The position numbers were made by a program, and so were the translations under genes. A stretch of 64,000 nt of DNA. Source: Ferdinandcohnia sp036965045. Lineage in GTDB: Bacteria > Bacillota > Bacilli > Bacillales > Bacillaceae_L. The stretch lies in the NCBI RefSeq assembly GCF_036965045.1, contig NZ_JBALOV010000023.1, positions 62,001 through 126,000 on the forward strand, in the 5' to 3' direction. Positions 9,698-18,502 of this stretch are shown piece by piece. Position 1 is the stretch's first letter. Every line of letters starts with the position of its first letter. The notes under the pieces were generated by a model that was not told the origin of the DNA, did not search any database, and saw nothing but the letters and a program-made list of their open reading frames with translations.

Positions 9698-9729
9698 AAT
9701 AAGGCGGGGCCACCCCCCCACCTTATTCT
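9698..9729 (+). terminator. Hairpin between amt and the DUF294 gene
   Basis: AATAAGG (9698-9704) pairs with CCTTATT (9721-9727) around a GGGG/CCCC core. The following T-run is poor, so it may be a leaky terminator or processing hairpin that lowers expression of the two downstream genes. Confidence 0.5.
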
Positions 9730-9767
9730 TATTAAAATTTCAAAGACAGTAAAGGATGTGTACAAAC

Positions 9768-10760
9768 ATGCAAGGGTTCCTTGAACCATATCTATCTATA
9801 AAAAAGTGGCATCATGCCAATGTGTTTACACATCAAAAAAGCAAAAATCAGTTACATTCTTCACATGATTATGTCCTAAAAACTGTTTTTGAAATTACAA
9901 TAAAAGAAATGGCTAAAGAAAATGGACCCCCTCCTTGTGAATTTTCCTGGTTTGTGATGGGAAGTGCGGGAAGATGTGAACAGGCCGTAATTAGTGATCA
10001 GGACCATGGCATCATATATGAAGAGGAAAGTGAAGTTGCGGTATTATATTTTTCTGTTTTTGGAAAGATGCTTGTTTCAGCTTTGGATTATATCGGTTAT
10101 CCTCAATGCGAAGGGGACGTAATGAGCTCCAACCCAATGTGGTGTCGATCGAAAAGAGACTGGGAAAGTCAATTGAAAAAATGGATGAATGAAGATACGT
10201 GGAAGTCTTTAAGGTACTTATTAATTTTTTATGATGCAAGAGTGGTTGTTGGAGACACAAAAAGCGTGCAATCATTAAAACATATCATGTATCAAACAAT
10301 TCTCGAGCAGCCTACTGTTTTGGCACGATTATTTGAAAATACAAGACACACTGTAAAGGGAATTGGTTTGTTTAATCAATTTTTGACTATTCCGTCTGGT
10401 CCGTTTACTGGATATATTGATCTTAAATCCACGGCTATTTTTCCTTATGTCAATTCAATTCGCTTACTCGCAATCATAGAAAAAATTGAATTAACATCCA
10501 CATTAGCTCGAATGGAAGCACTTTGTCTACATGAAACATACAAGAATACAATGGATTCCCATCATTCTAATTTTAAGAAACTCATGCACTACCGTTTACT
10601 ACATGATGATTCAAATAGCTATGAAGCTGGACACTACCTTAATATCAAAAGACTAAATAAGCTAGAAAAACTTGAGTTGAAGCACATATTGAATGATGTA
10701 GAGAAGCTTCAAAGGTTTACAGGGATTATTGTACAAGGGGCGATAAAGAATGAAAGATAA
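9768..10760 (+). CDS. DUF294-type nucleotidyltransferase (GlnD-like domain)
   Basis: The protein has 330 residues from the ATG at 9768. An in-frame ATG at 9756 sits too close to AAAGG to be served by it. The motif GSAGRCEQAVISDQDHGIIY at about residues 65-84 matches the G-S-x-GR-x-E...D-x-D nucleotidyltransferase core shared by DUF294 and the P-II uridylyltransferase GlnD. The C-terminal half (GLFNQFLTIP...IDLKSTAIFPYVNSIRLLA) fits the DUF294 output domain. It lacks the CBS pair usually found in longer homologues. It follows amt and overlaps the exonuclease gene by 11 bp. The substrate is unknown; a role in nitrogen signalling is inferred from position only. Confidence 0.8.
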   Translation: MQGFLEPYLSIKKWHHANVFTHQKSKNQLHSSHDYVLKTVFEITIKEMAKENGPPPCEFSWFVMGSAGRCEQAVISDQDHGIIYEEESEVAVLYFSVFGKMLVSALDYIGYPQCEGDVMSSNPMWCRSKRDWESQLKKWMNEDTWKSLRYLLIFYDARVVVGDTKSVQSLKHIMYQTILEQPTVLARLFENTRHTVKGIGLFNQFLTIPSGPFTGYIDLKSTAIFPYVNSIRLLAIIEKIELTSTLARMEALCLHETYKNTMDSHHSNFKKLMHYRLLHDDSNSYEAGHYLNIKRLNKLEKLELKHILNDVEKLQRFTGIIVQGAIKNER

Positions 10761-11481
10761 CCCTTTGTTTCAATTCATCAGACAGTTTCATGGCAAAATT
10801 ACCTCAACTATATATACCCCCTTGATCGGCAAATCGGATCCAAAGAATCTTGCATTTTTAAGAAATTTGGAAAAGGAACTGGAGACAGAAAAAAGCTTAT
10901 ATATTCCCCTCCATGAACTAGATGTTGTTATTTTTGATTTTGAAACGACGGGCTTTTTTCCTGAACGAGGCGATCAAATTCTTTCCATTGGTGCAGTAAA
11001 AGTAAAAAACGGCCAGAAGAATGATAGGGAAACATTTTATTCACTTGTTCACAATAACGGAAGCCTTTCTCCTGATATTAAAAGCTTAACTGGGTTGGAA
11101 GAATCAGATTTACAAATTGCTCCAGCCTTGTCTGAGGTACTTATGAGTTTTTATCGATTTGTTCAAAGTGATACCCTTGTGGCGCACCATGCAAGTCATG
11201 AAAAGAAGTTTCTGCAGCACGCCCATTGGAAAGCATTCAAAAAACCATATAAACATCGAATTGTTGATACATCATTAGTATTTAACATAGTTGTTCCAGA
11301 TAAAAATATTGTTAGTCTAGATGATTATTGCACCTTATCGGGACTAGAAATTCGAAATCGACATCATGCTTTAGGGGATGCAATCATGACAGCAGAGCTG
11401 TGGCAGTTTTATATTAAGAAACTTCGGAATGAGGGCTGCTATACTTTAAAAGATGTGTATGAACGCTTGGCTAGGCTATAA
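10750..11481 (+). CDS. DEDDh 3'-5' exonuclease (DnaQ / Pol III epsilon-like)
   Basis: The 243-residue protein carries the three exonuclease motifs in order: FDFETTGFFPERGDQI (Exo I, D and E, near residue 60), HHASHEKKFL (Exo II region) and HHALGDAIMTAELW (Exo III, H and D). About 55 N-terminal residues precede the catalytic domain. Translation is probably coupled to the DUF294 gene through the 11-bp ATGAAAGATAA overlap. DUF294-DnaQ pairs are known in other bacteria, usually beside other transporters. The nucleic-acid or nucleotide substrate cannot be read from sequence. It is too small and isolated to be the replicative proofreading subunit of this organism. Confidence 0.87.
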   Translation: MKDNPLFQFIRQFHGKITSTIYTPLIGKSDPKNLAFLRNLEKELETEKSLYIPLHELDVVIFDFETTGFFPERGDQILSIGAVKVKNGQKNDRETFYSLVHNNGSLSPDIKSLTGLEESDLQIAPALSEVLMSFYRFVQSDTLVAHHASHEKKFLQHAHWKAFKKPYKHRIVDTSLVFNIVVPDKNIVSLDDYCTLSGLEIRNRHHALGDAIMTAELWQFYIKKLRNEGCYTLKDVYERLARL

Positions 11482-11562
11482 AACCCATGGGGTTCTATAA
11501 TCATCCTTGGGTTGCTTCCCCCGATTATTTTTGATATATTGTCATTATTATTTGACTTATTT

Positions 11563-11604
11563 AAGCTGTTTAATAAGTTTTGTTGTATACTTATTAAACA
11601 GCTT
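11563..11604. promoter_or_regulatory. Perfect 16-bp inverted-repeat operator of the ROK regulator
   Basis: AAGCTGTTTAATAAGT (11563-11578) and its exact reverse complement ACTTATTAAACAGCTT (11589-11604) flank a 10-bp spacer. A TATACT at 11586-11591 lies inside. The site is 32 bp before the ROK start, so autoregulation of the ROK-MFS pair is likely. Confidence 0.75.
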
Positions 11605-11635
11605 TAAAAAGCTTGGTAGAAAGAGGAAATCGACA

Positions 11636-12688
11636 ATGGATAACAGTCCAAAAACGATGAAGAAGGCGATTCTTTTTAGAATTCGCAAATGTCTCCTAGA
11701 TCAAGGTAGTGCAACGAAAGTAGAGCTTAGCGACCGTTTAGGAATTAGTTTCCCTACAATCAGTAAGTTTCTGTCACAGATGGAAAATGAAGGTGAGATA
11801 CTTTCCGTCGGTCTAGACGATTCGAGTGGTGGGAGAAGGGCGAAAAGATATACATATAATCCAGAGTATAAGTTGGGCCTTGCCATTTTCTTAGAAAAGA
11901 CAGAGACCCAATATACAATTTTTAATTGTATGGGAGAAGTAAAGGAACAAGGTATAGCCCCAAGTGTATTAGTAGATGATGGTTTAAACCTTTTGACAAC
12001 TTGTATTGAAAAGATTAAGACAAAATACCCGAAGATTAGCTCATTGGCAATCGGTGTTCCTGGGGCAGTCGAGAATGGTCGGATTTTTTATATACCAGGA
12101 TACGATCAGTTCCAAAACTTTGATATGAAAAGATATTATGAGGAACGTTTTGCTATATCTGTCATCGTAGAGAACGATATGAATGCGGCTGTTCTCGGAT
12201 ATCACAATAATCGAGGAATTAGGGACCAGCAATCTCTTATCTATTTGTACTCTGGGCATAATGGTGCAGGTGCTGGAATTCTGATAAATGGAGATGTCGT
12301 ACGGGGAAGTACTTTTTTCACAGGAGAGGTTTCATTTGTCCCTCTGTATGATCAGCAAAATTTCGGTCAGATATTGGAAGCTGAAAGTGGGGCTAAGAAA
12401 CAACTAATCTATGATAATCAAATTGATGCGATTAGCAGGTTAATTGCATCATTTGTAGCAATCATCAATCCTCATGCCATCATTTTTTGCAATGATGAAA
12501 TCGAAAAAGTAACTCTAAACAAAATTGCCAACGTTAGTACAAAGTATATCCCTTCAGAGCATCTTCCAGAGCTTACGATAAGCGATTGGAAACGGGATTA
12601 TTTATACGGGTTACAAGGTCTTGGAATTGACCTGATGATGAGCGAATCTGTAAAACAAACCATTAGTAAAGGTGAGGGACAACGATGA
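11636..12688 (+). CDS. ROK-family transcriptional repressor (XylR/NagC type)
   Basis: The ATG at 11636 has AGAGGAAA upstream and gives 350 residues; the frame is open further 5' but that region holds the operator. The N-terminal winged helix (KVELSDRLGISFPTISKFLSQMENEG) precedes a sugar-kinase-like ROK domain with AIGVPGAVENG and an SLIYLYSGHNGAGAGILINGD-type motif. The zinc-binding CxCGxxGC motif of glucokinase-type ROK proteins is absent, which argues for a regulator and not a kinase. The stop overlaps the MFS start (ATGA). The inducer is presumably the sugar carried by that permease. Confidence 0.88.
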   Translation: MDNSPKTMKKAILFRIRKCLLDQGSATKVELSDRLGISFPTISKFLSQMENEGEILSVGLDDSSGGRRAKRYTYNPEYKLGLAIFLEKTETQYTIFNCMGEVKEQGIAPSVLVDDGLNLLTTCIEKIKTKYPKISSLAIGVPGAVENGRIFYIPGYDQFQNFDMKRYYEERFAISVIVENDMNAAVLGYHNNRGIRDQQSLIYLYSGHNGAGAGILINGDVVRGSTFFTGEVSFVPLYDQQNFGQILEAESGAKKQLIYDNQIDAISRLIASFVAIINPHAIIFCNDEIEKVTLNKIANVSTKYIPSEHLPELTISDWKRDYLYGLQGLGIDLMMSESVKQTISKGEGQR

Positions 12689-13917
12689 CAACACTCCTTT
12701 TAATCATTATCTATTTGGCTTTTATCAGCCTAGGTCTGCCCGATTCATTATTAGGGGCAGCGTGGCCTGTCATGCAGCCGGATTTAGGGGCACCACTTGA
12801 GACAGCAGGAGTCCTTTTTATGACTATTGCTGGTGGTACAATCATCTCCAGTTTAGTGAGTGGAAAGGTCCTAAGGCGGTTTGGGACTGGAAAAGTCACA
12901 TTTGTCAGTGTCTTAATGACCGCTTGTGCTTTGTTAGGATTTCAGTTTGCTCCATCGGTTGGTTGGCTTGTTGTATGCGCAATTCCGTTGGGATTAGGCG
13001 CAGGAGCAGTTGATTCAGGATTAAACGATTATGTAGCTACTCATTATAAGGCACATCATATGAGTTGGTTACATTGTTTTTGGGGAGTCGGAGCTACTTT
13101 AGGTCCAATCATTATGGCAAAGTTTATCGTGGCCGGAAATTTGTGGAGAAATGGATATTTTACTATTTCTGGCATTCAGTTTGCGTTAGTGATTATCCTT
13201 CTAATTACTTTGCCTTTATGGAAGAAAGTGAATAAAAATAACAATAAGACTACAAATGAAGAGCTGGAATCAGTCGAAGCTGTTTCAAGTGATGTAATGA
13301 CGAATGATGTAAAACCTTTGCAAATTAAAGGTGTTAAATTGGCGCTCGCCTCTTTCTTGTTTTATTGTGCGGTTGAATCAACAGTTGGGCTTTGGGGAAG
13401 CAGTTTCTTGGTAAACGTAAAAGGGGTAACTGCAGCAACTTCTGCGAAGTGGATCTCCTTATATTATGCTGGAATTACCATTGGTCGATTGATAACAGGC
13501 TTTGTTACCTTTAGAATGACTAACCGTACGTTGATTCGAGCGGGGCAAATCATCGCTTTAACAGGTGCTGTACTTTTATTTTTACCATTACCATCCATTT
13601 TCTCACTAGTCGGTTTTATTATTATTGGACTAGGATTAGCACCGATATTTCCGTGTATGTTGCATGAAACACCAACACGTTTTGGGAAAAAACATTCTCA
13701 AACTATCATGGGGTATCAAATGGCAATAGCTTATACAGGCACTACAGTCATGCCACCACTCCTAGGCTATATTGCATCACACTCAACGATAGGTATCTTA
13801 CCAATCTGTATCGTTCTTTTTGTAGCGGCAATGCTACTAAGCTCTGAAAAATTAAATGCCATACTCAATCAGAGGTTTGTACTAAAGAGTGGAGATACGA
13901 CTTCAAAAATAATGTAA
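12685..13917 (+). CDS. MFS transporter (sugar permease-like)
   Basis: The 410-residue product has about 12 hydrophobic helices with a charged loop near residues 175-210. The first helices contain FISLGLPDSLLGAAWPVMQ and the loop 2-3 signature GKVLRRFGTGK. The family resembles FucP/GlcP-like sugar:proton symporters. It is translationally coupled to the ROK repressor through an ATGA overlap, so it probably imports the ligand sensed by that repressor. The substrate is not identifiable from sequence. Confidence 0.85.
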   Translation: MTTLLLIIIYLAFISLGLPDSLLGAAWPVMQPDLGAPLETAGVLFMTIAGGTIISSLVSGKVLRRFGTGKVTFVSVLMTACALLGFQFAPSVGWLVVCAIPLGLGAGAVDSGLNDYVATHYKAHHMSWLHCFWGVGATLGPIIMAKFIVAGNLWRNGYFTISGIQFALVIILLITLPLWKKVNKNNNKTTNEELESVEAVSSDVMTNDVKPLQIKGVKLALASFLFYCAVESTVGLWGSSFLVNVKGVTAATSAKWISLYYAGITIGRLITGFVTFRMTNRTLIRAGQIIALTGAVLLFLPLPSIFSLVGFIIIGLGLAPIFPCMLHETPTRFGKKHSQTIMGYQMAIAYTGTTVMPPLLGYIASHSTIGILPICIVLFVAAMLLSSEKLNAILNQRFVLKSGDTTSKIM

Positions 13918-13974
13918 TCCAATATTGCACAAGTTATTATAGTTCCAAACATAAACTTGCTGGAAAGCAATTTG

Positions 13975-13996
13975 ACTGGGCCTTCTTAGGCCCAGT
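13975..13996 (+). terminator. Terminator-like hairpin after the ROK-MFS pair
   Basis: ACTGGGCC (13975-13982) and GGCCCAGT (13989-13996) form a perfect 8-bp stem with a 6-nt loop. Only TTAAAGG follows, so intrinsic termination would be weak. Confidence 0.55.
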
Positions 13997-14031
13997 TTAA
14001 AGGTGATTCTGAAAGTTGAAATTAAAACTGC

Positions 14032-14061
14032 TTGACAGAAATATTGACGAAATAGTAAAAT
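14032..14061 (+). promoter_or_regulatory. Candidate SigA promoter of the dab/mps operon
   Basis: TTGACA at 14032-14037 and TAAAAT at 14056-14061 are separated by 18 bp. The start site would leave an untranslated leader of about 265 nt before dabB. Confidence 0.55.
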
Positions 14062-14207
14062 GTATTACACAAATTAATGCTTGTTCAATATCTAATAAAT
14101 AGATTGCTTTAGCATAGAGTTAATACATTTTTTATTGATTATATGAAAAAGTGAATCTAATAAAATAGCAAGTTGAACGGTTCAGAATAAGATAAAGACG
14201 GTAGACT

Positions 14208-14306
14208 GTAAAAAAACCAATAGGTTCGTTTATAAGTAAACCGACAATTTTCAGCGTTTAATGGTCTTGGTGCCATTGAACATTGAAATTGTCGGTTTTT
14301 TTGTTT
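14208..14306 (+). promoter_or_regulatory. Leader with intrinsic terminator (possible attenuator) before dabB
   Basis: AAACCGACAATTTTCA (14238-14253) pairs with TGAAATTGTCGGTTT (14284-14298) with one bulge, enclosing a smaller AATGG/CCATT hairpin, and is followed by a T-run. This is a full intrinsic terminator about 30 nt before the dabB start and downstream of the candidate promoter. Two small upstream hairpins, AACC/GGTT (14215-14226) and GTTTA/TAAAC (14228-14241), are candidates for alternative pairing, and the second overlaps the terminator's left arm. The signal sensed is unknown. It matches no riboswitch I recognise. Confidence 0.5.
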
Positions 14307-14337
14307 TTCATAAAAAGTCGCAAGGGGGAGAAGCGAG

Positions 14338-15879
14338 ATGCTAAATTTTTTTATACTACAATCGGGATTTTTCATATTACTAGCACTTTCGTTACTAAGT
14401 GCCTTCGTTTTTTTACATAAAAAGGTTCCTTTGGCTTATGTTCGGATTCACATTGGCATCATCTCCTTACCTCCAATTTTGGCCATAATCGCGCTTATCT
14501 TTAATCGTGGTAGCATAATTGTTGGACCCTGGCGCTTTGACTCTCTGTCATGGCTTTTGGCGGCATTTGTACTTACAATTGGATTGATTGTCCAACGCTT
14601 TTCAGTTCGTTACTTACTAGGTGATCGTTCGTATCGAAAATATTTTGCATTATTGACACTCACCACAGTCGCTGACTCACTTGCTTGGCTAAGTGATGAT
14701 CTTCGATTGTTAGTAATTTTCTGGGGCATTACACTTCTTGGGTTGACGCTACTTATCGGATTAAGAAGAGACTGGCAGGTGACTAGAAATGCTGCAAAGA
14801 TGTCCGGAAAGCAATTTGCCATTAGTTGGCTTTTCTTGTTAATTGCGATTCTTTGGGTCGCACAGGCCACAGGATATTGGCAATTATCTCTCATTTTTAC
14901 TGAAGATAGCATGAATCAGTTTGATTCGTGGGAGAGAACCGGAATCAACTTGCTCCTCATTGTTGCGGTCGTGATTCCAGCAGCGCAATGGCCATTCCAG
15001 CGTTGGCTAATAGATTCTGTGGTTGCCCCAACGCCAATTTCCGCTGTTATGCATGCGGGGATTGTGAATGCAGGGGGGATGATTTTCTCACGTTTTGCCC
15101 CACTTTTTAGTGGCAATCCAGCACAGATTGTCCTCCTTATCTTTGCTAGTTTTTCCGTATTAATCGGAACTGGGATGATGTTAGTTCAAGTGGATTATAA
15201 ACGACAGCTTGTTGGCTCTACGATTGCCCAGATGGCTTTTATGCTGATTCAGTGTGCGTTAGGCGCTTACTGGGCAGCTATTATTCATGCTGTCTTACAT
15301 GGAATATTTAAAGCTACCCTTTTCTTGCAGGCAGGTAGTGCAGTTCATCATAATGAGGACGTCTCTCGTTCGTCTCAACAGCCGTCTTTATTCTGGACAA
15401 TTCCTGGAGGCGCTTTGGGAATATTCGCTGGAATTTGTTATTGGTTGACCTCTTATGGGGAGTCATATCAGTTAATTAGTGCTGTTATTATTGGGTGGTC
15501 CGTATTCTACGCTTGGAAGCACCTTATAGCTTTTGGGTTTGGTCATATAGGGCGTTTCGTAGGGTTTTCTATGTTTCTAGTAGCAGGGATGGTATTTGTC
15601 CTTATCCATTCTGTTTTTGTTGATTTATTGGATAAAATGTTTCAAACCGGAGGGCAGCCGCCGATACTAGCGGCCATTCTCTTTCTAGTGATCTTGGTAA
15701 CTGGAAGTGTGATAGGTGCATGGTCGGTTCGTCACCCATCTTCAAAAGTATATGCATTTATTTATCTTAGGCTTGTAAAATGGAGCGAACCTCGGCGTGA
15801 ATCAATTGATAGCCATCCTACCTATTTAACAAAGTTACATTTTAAGGGGGGAATGCATGATGAATACCACATTAGCTAA
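14338..15879 (+). CDS. dabB: DabB/MpsA: NdhF-like membrane subunit of the bicarbonate/DIC uptake system
   Basis: This 513-residue polytopic protein is of the proton-conducting NADH dehydrogenase subunit 5 family (NdhF/MrpA-like), with about 14 hydrophobic segments. VAPTPISAVMHAGIVNAGG near residue 230 and HAVLHGIFKATLFLQAGSAVHHNED near residue 325 are typical antiporter-module motifs. No complex I genes are nearby. The next gene encodes DabA, and DabB-DabA (MpsA-MpsB) pairs are known to drive inorganic-carbon uptake using the ion gradient. AAGGGGGAG precedes the ATG. The end overlaps dabA by 23 bp. Confidence 0.92.
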   Translation: MLNFFILQSGFFILLALSLLSAFVFLHKKVPLAYVRIHIGIISLPPILAIIALIFNRGSIIVGPWRFDSLSWLLAAFVLTIGLIVQRFSVRYLLGDRSYRKYFALLTLTTVADSLAWLSDDLRLLVIFWGITLLGLTLLIGLRRDWQVTRNAAKMSGKQFAISWLFLLIAILWVAQATGYWQLSLIFTEDSMNQFDSWERTGINLLLIVAVVIPAAQWPFQRWLIDSVVAPTPISAVMHAGIVNAGGMIFSRFAPLFSGNPAQIVLLIFASFSVLIGTGMMLVQVDYKRQLVGSTIAQMAFMLIQCALGAYWAAIIHAVLHGIFKATLFLQAGSAVHHNEDVSRSSQQPSLFWTIPGGALGIFAGICYWLTSYGESYQLISAVIIGWSVFYAWKHLIAFGFGHIGRFVGFSMFLVAGMVFVLIHSVFVDLLDKMFQTGGQPPILAAILFLVILVTGSVIGAWSVRHPSSKVYAFIYLRLVKWSEPRRESIDSHPTYLTKLHFKGGMHDEYHIS

Positions 15880-18466
15880 AAATCTTTACTTGGAAAAAGA
15901 ATTCGATGCTTTTCATCTTGATTTGAATGATGTAGTGGAAGCGGCAAGTAAAGTGATTGCACCGCTCGGCCCTATTCATACGTTTGCAGCTCGCAGTCCT
16001 TGGGCAGGCTTAGAACAACGATCATTTGAAGAAGTTGCCCGCCGTCTAAAAAATATTTGTGATGTAGATATTTATCCAAGTGAAAACATGTTACAGGATG
16101 CTCTGAATCGAGGAGAAATAAACCTTGAATTTTTAGAAGCAGTGCTTAAAAAATGGTTAGATACACAATCTTTTGACTTATCAAGGGAGGCTGCTGAGCA
16201 ATACTGCAGAGCCATTCTCTTAAATGAAGCCTCTACAAATTATTTGGAGAAATCGGAATTAAAGAGACTCTTAAATAAAGTTGGTACATTCAAATTTAAA
16301 ATGAAAAAAGGTCATTCTGTCCGAACTTTGAGTCAGCGCTTAGAGCAGTTAGGTAATAAGACAGTAGCTATGGAGCTAAACTCTCATACCATTAAGTGGT
16401 GTAAATTATTTTTAGACGAGTCACAGGGTGCTTGGTCTATGCCATATCGTGAAGATGGTTTTTATCATGCATGGCGAAAGCTTGTTAAGCTGGATCCAGC
16501 GCTGAATCCCAATGTTCGCAGGCAATTAGATGAGTTGCCTAGTGATGCAGATTCTGCGTTAAAGGAAGTATTAACGAGACTGGACATACCTTATCTAGAT
16601 GTACAAGAGTATCTAGAAGCCCATTTACTTGCAATGCCTGGTTGGGCAGGAATGATGCTTTGGCGTTCACAGCAATCAGCTAAGGATACGAACCTGCTCA
16701 TCGATTATTTAGCTGTCCGACTTTCTATGGAATGGGTCTTCGTCCAATCCTATTTGCCATTAACAGAGCAAAACAATGAAGATCAAGAATCCTTAATTTC
16801 CACATGTGTTCGGTATAGCAATCTATCAGAACGTGAATGGAACAGCCTGCCTCTACAGGAACTGAAATCACGTATCATACTAGGTTTTAACTTTGATAAA
16901 ACGACTCGTCAGCGTCTCTTGATGGAAGCATGGGAAAAAACCTATGAGCATCAATTAATGAACATGGTGTCAGTAAATTCGAGTCAATCCGATAAAAATG
17001 AAGAGCAAATACAAGCCCAATTCGTCTTTTGTATTGATGTGCGCTCTGAGCCTTTCCGTCGTAAACTTGAAGAACTTGGTCCTTTTCAGACATTTGGTAC
17101 AGCTGGATTTTTTGGATTACCGATAGAAACAAAAAAGATTTGCAGCAACCATAGTCATCAATCGTTGCCTGTTATGAACAAACCGTTGCTTAAGGTTATG
17201 GAATCTTTACCGGAGTCAGAATTAAAACAATATGGGCAACGTGTACATGCGGCTCATTCCCTTGGTTCGACTTTCCAGAGAATGAAACATAATTTATTTT
17301 CTAGTCTTGTATTGCCGGAAATTAGCGGACCATGGCTCGGATTGCAAACGGTGGTTTTTAGCTTTATTCCAAGGAGTACAAATTCAGCTTTTCGCAAGGT
17401 TCGCAAAAACTGGCTTCGTCAGCCTGCTACTAAACTTACGCTAGACCATGTGCATTCTGTCGAGTCAGAGCTACCGGTTGGGTTTTCTGAAGAAGAGAAA
17501 GTCTATTATGTAGAGCAGGCTTTAAGAATGATGGGGCTTACTGATTATTTTGCTCCTTTAGTGGCGATTTGTGGTCATGGGAGCCGCAGTATAAATAATC
17601 CATACGCTTCGGCACTTGACTGTGGGGCATGTGGAGGAGCATCCGGTGAATTCAACGCGAGGGTGCTTGCTGCATTATGTAATCTTCCAACAGTAAGGAA
17701 AAATCTCGCCGAGAAAGGAATACATATTCCGGATGATACCGTATTTGTGGCTTGCGAACATATTACATCTCTTGACGAGCTACATTGGGTTTATGTTCCT
17801 GAGCTTTCAGTGGCTGCGAAAAAGTCATTTGGGCATGTTGAAAAACTCCTTCCAAAGGTGAGTTATGAGGCGAATGAAGAGCGGATGCAGCATTTGCCAA
17901 CTATCACTTCAACGTATAATAATCCAAGTAAAGAAGCAGCACGTTTTGCAGATGATTGGAGTGAGGTGCGTCCTGAGTGGGGACTTGCACGAAATGCAGC
18001 ATTTATTATCGGGGAACGCGAGCTTACGAAAAAGTGTAACTTAGGTGGAGAAGTTTTTCTCCATAACTATTCTTGGGAAAAAGATAAGAATGGTGAGTTG
18101 CTTGCCAACATTATAGCGGGTCCAGCAACCGTTAGTCAGTGGATCAACCTGCAGTACTATGCATCCACTGTTGCTCCCCATTATTATGGAAGTGGGAGTA
18201 AAACGACACAAACCGTCACAGCGGGAATTGGGGTCATGCAGGGAAATGCGAGCGACTTATTAACGGGTCTTCCATGGCAGTCAGTGATGAAGTCAGATAA
18301 TGAGATCTACCATAAACCATTAAGATTATTGGTGGTCATCCAAGCTCCAAAGAAAAACGTGGAAAGGCTGCTTGAGCTTGATCCGCTTTTCCGTCAAAAG
18401 GTTCAAAACGGTTGGATACGTCTTGCATCTATTGATCCAGAAGGTCACTGGGAGAGTTGGTCATAA
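15857..18466 (+). CDS. dabA: DabA/MpsB: DUF2309 zinc subunit of the DIC uptake system
   Basis: The 869-residue soluble protein has the beta-carbonic-anhydrase-like DabA active site: CIDVRSEPFRRKLEELG near residue 393 (Cys and Asp ligands), then GHGSRSINNPYASALDCGACGG near residue 574-594 (His and Cys ligands). Its length is typical of B. subtilis YbcC-type proteins. It is membrane-associated through DabB and converts CO2 to bicarbonate vectorially. AAGGGGGGAATGC is the ribosome site, and an ATGATG doublet leaves a one-codon ambiguity in the start. Confidence 0.95.
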   Translation: MMNTTLAKNLYLEKEFDAFHLDLNDVVEAASKVIAPLGPIHTFAARSPWAGLEQRSFEEVARRLKNICDVDIYPSENMLQDALNRGEINLEFLEAVLKKWLDTQSFDLSREAAEQYCRAILLNEASTNYLEKSELKRLLNKVGTFKFKMKKGHSVRTLSQRLEQLGNKTVAMELNSHTIKWCKLFLDESQGAWSMPYREDGFYHAWRKLVKLDPALNPNVRRQLDELPSDADSALKEVLTRLDIPYLDVQEYLEAHLLAMPGWAGMMLWRSQQSAKDTNLLIDYLAVRLSMEWVFVQSYLPLTEQNNEDQESLISTCVRYSNLSEREWNSLPLQELKSRIILGFNFDKTTRQRLLMEAWEKTYEHQLMNMVSVNSSQSDKNEEQIQAQFVFCIDVRSEPFRRKLEELGPFQTFGTAGFFGLPIETKKICSNHSHQSLPVMNKPLLKVMESLPESELKQYGQRVHAAHSLGSTFQRMKHNLFSSLVLPEISGPWLGLQTVVFSFIPRSTNSAFRKVRKNWLRQPATKLTLDHVHSVESELPVGFSEEEKVYYVEQALRMMGLTDYFAPLVAICGHGSRSINNPYASALDCGACGGASGEFNARVLAALCNLPTVRKNLAEKGIHIPDDTVFVACEHITSLDELHWVYVPELSVAAKKSFGHVEKLLPKVSYEANEERMQHLPTITSTYNNPSKEAARFADDWSEVRPEWGLARNAAFIIGERELTKKCNLGGEVFLHNYSWEKDKNGELLANIIAGPATVSQWINLQYYASTVAPHYYGSGSKTTQTVTAGIGVMQGNASDLLTGLPWQSVMKSDNEIYHKPLRLLVVIQAPKKNVERLLELDPLFRQKVQNGWIRLASIDPEGHWESWS

Positions 18467-18502
18467 CCATTAATTTTACATTGAAAGAAGGAAAGAAAGA
18501 CG

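Noticed and set aside
11636..12688. Sugar kinase (glucokinase) call for the ROK protein
   Set aside because: It has an N-terminal winged helix and lacks the CxCGxxGC zinc motif, so it is a regulator.
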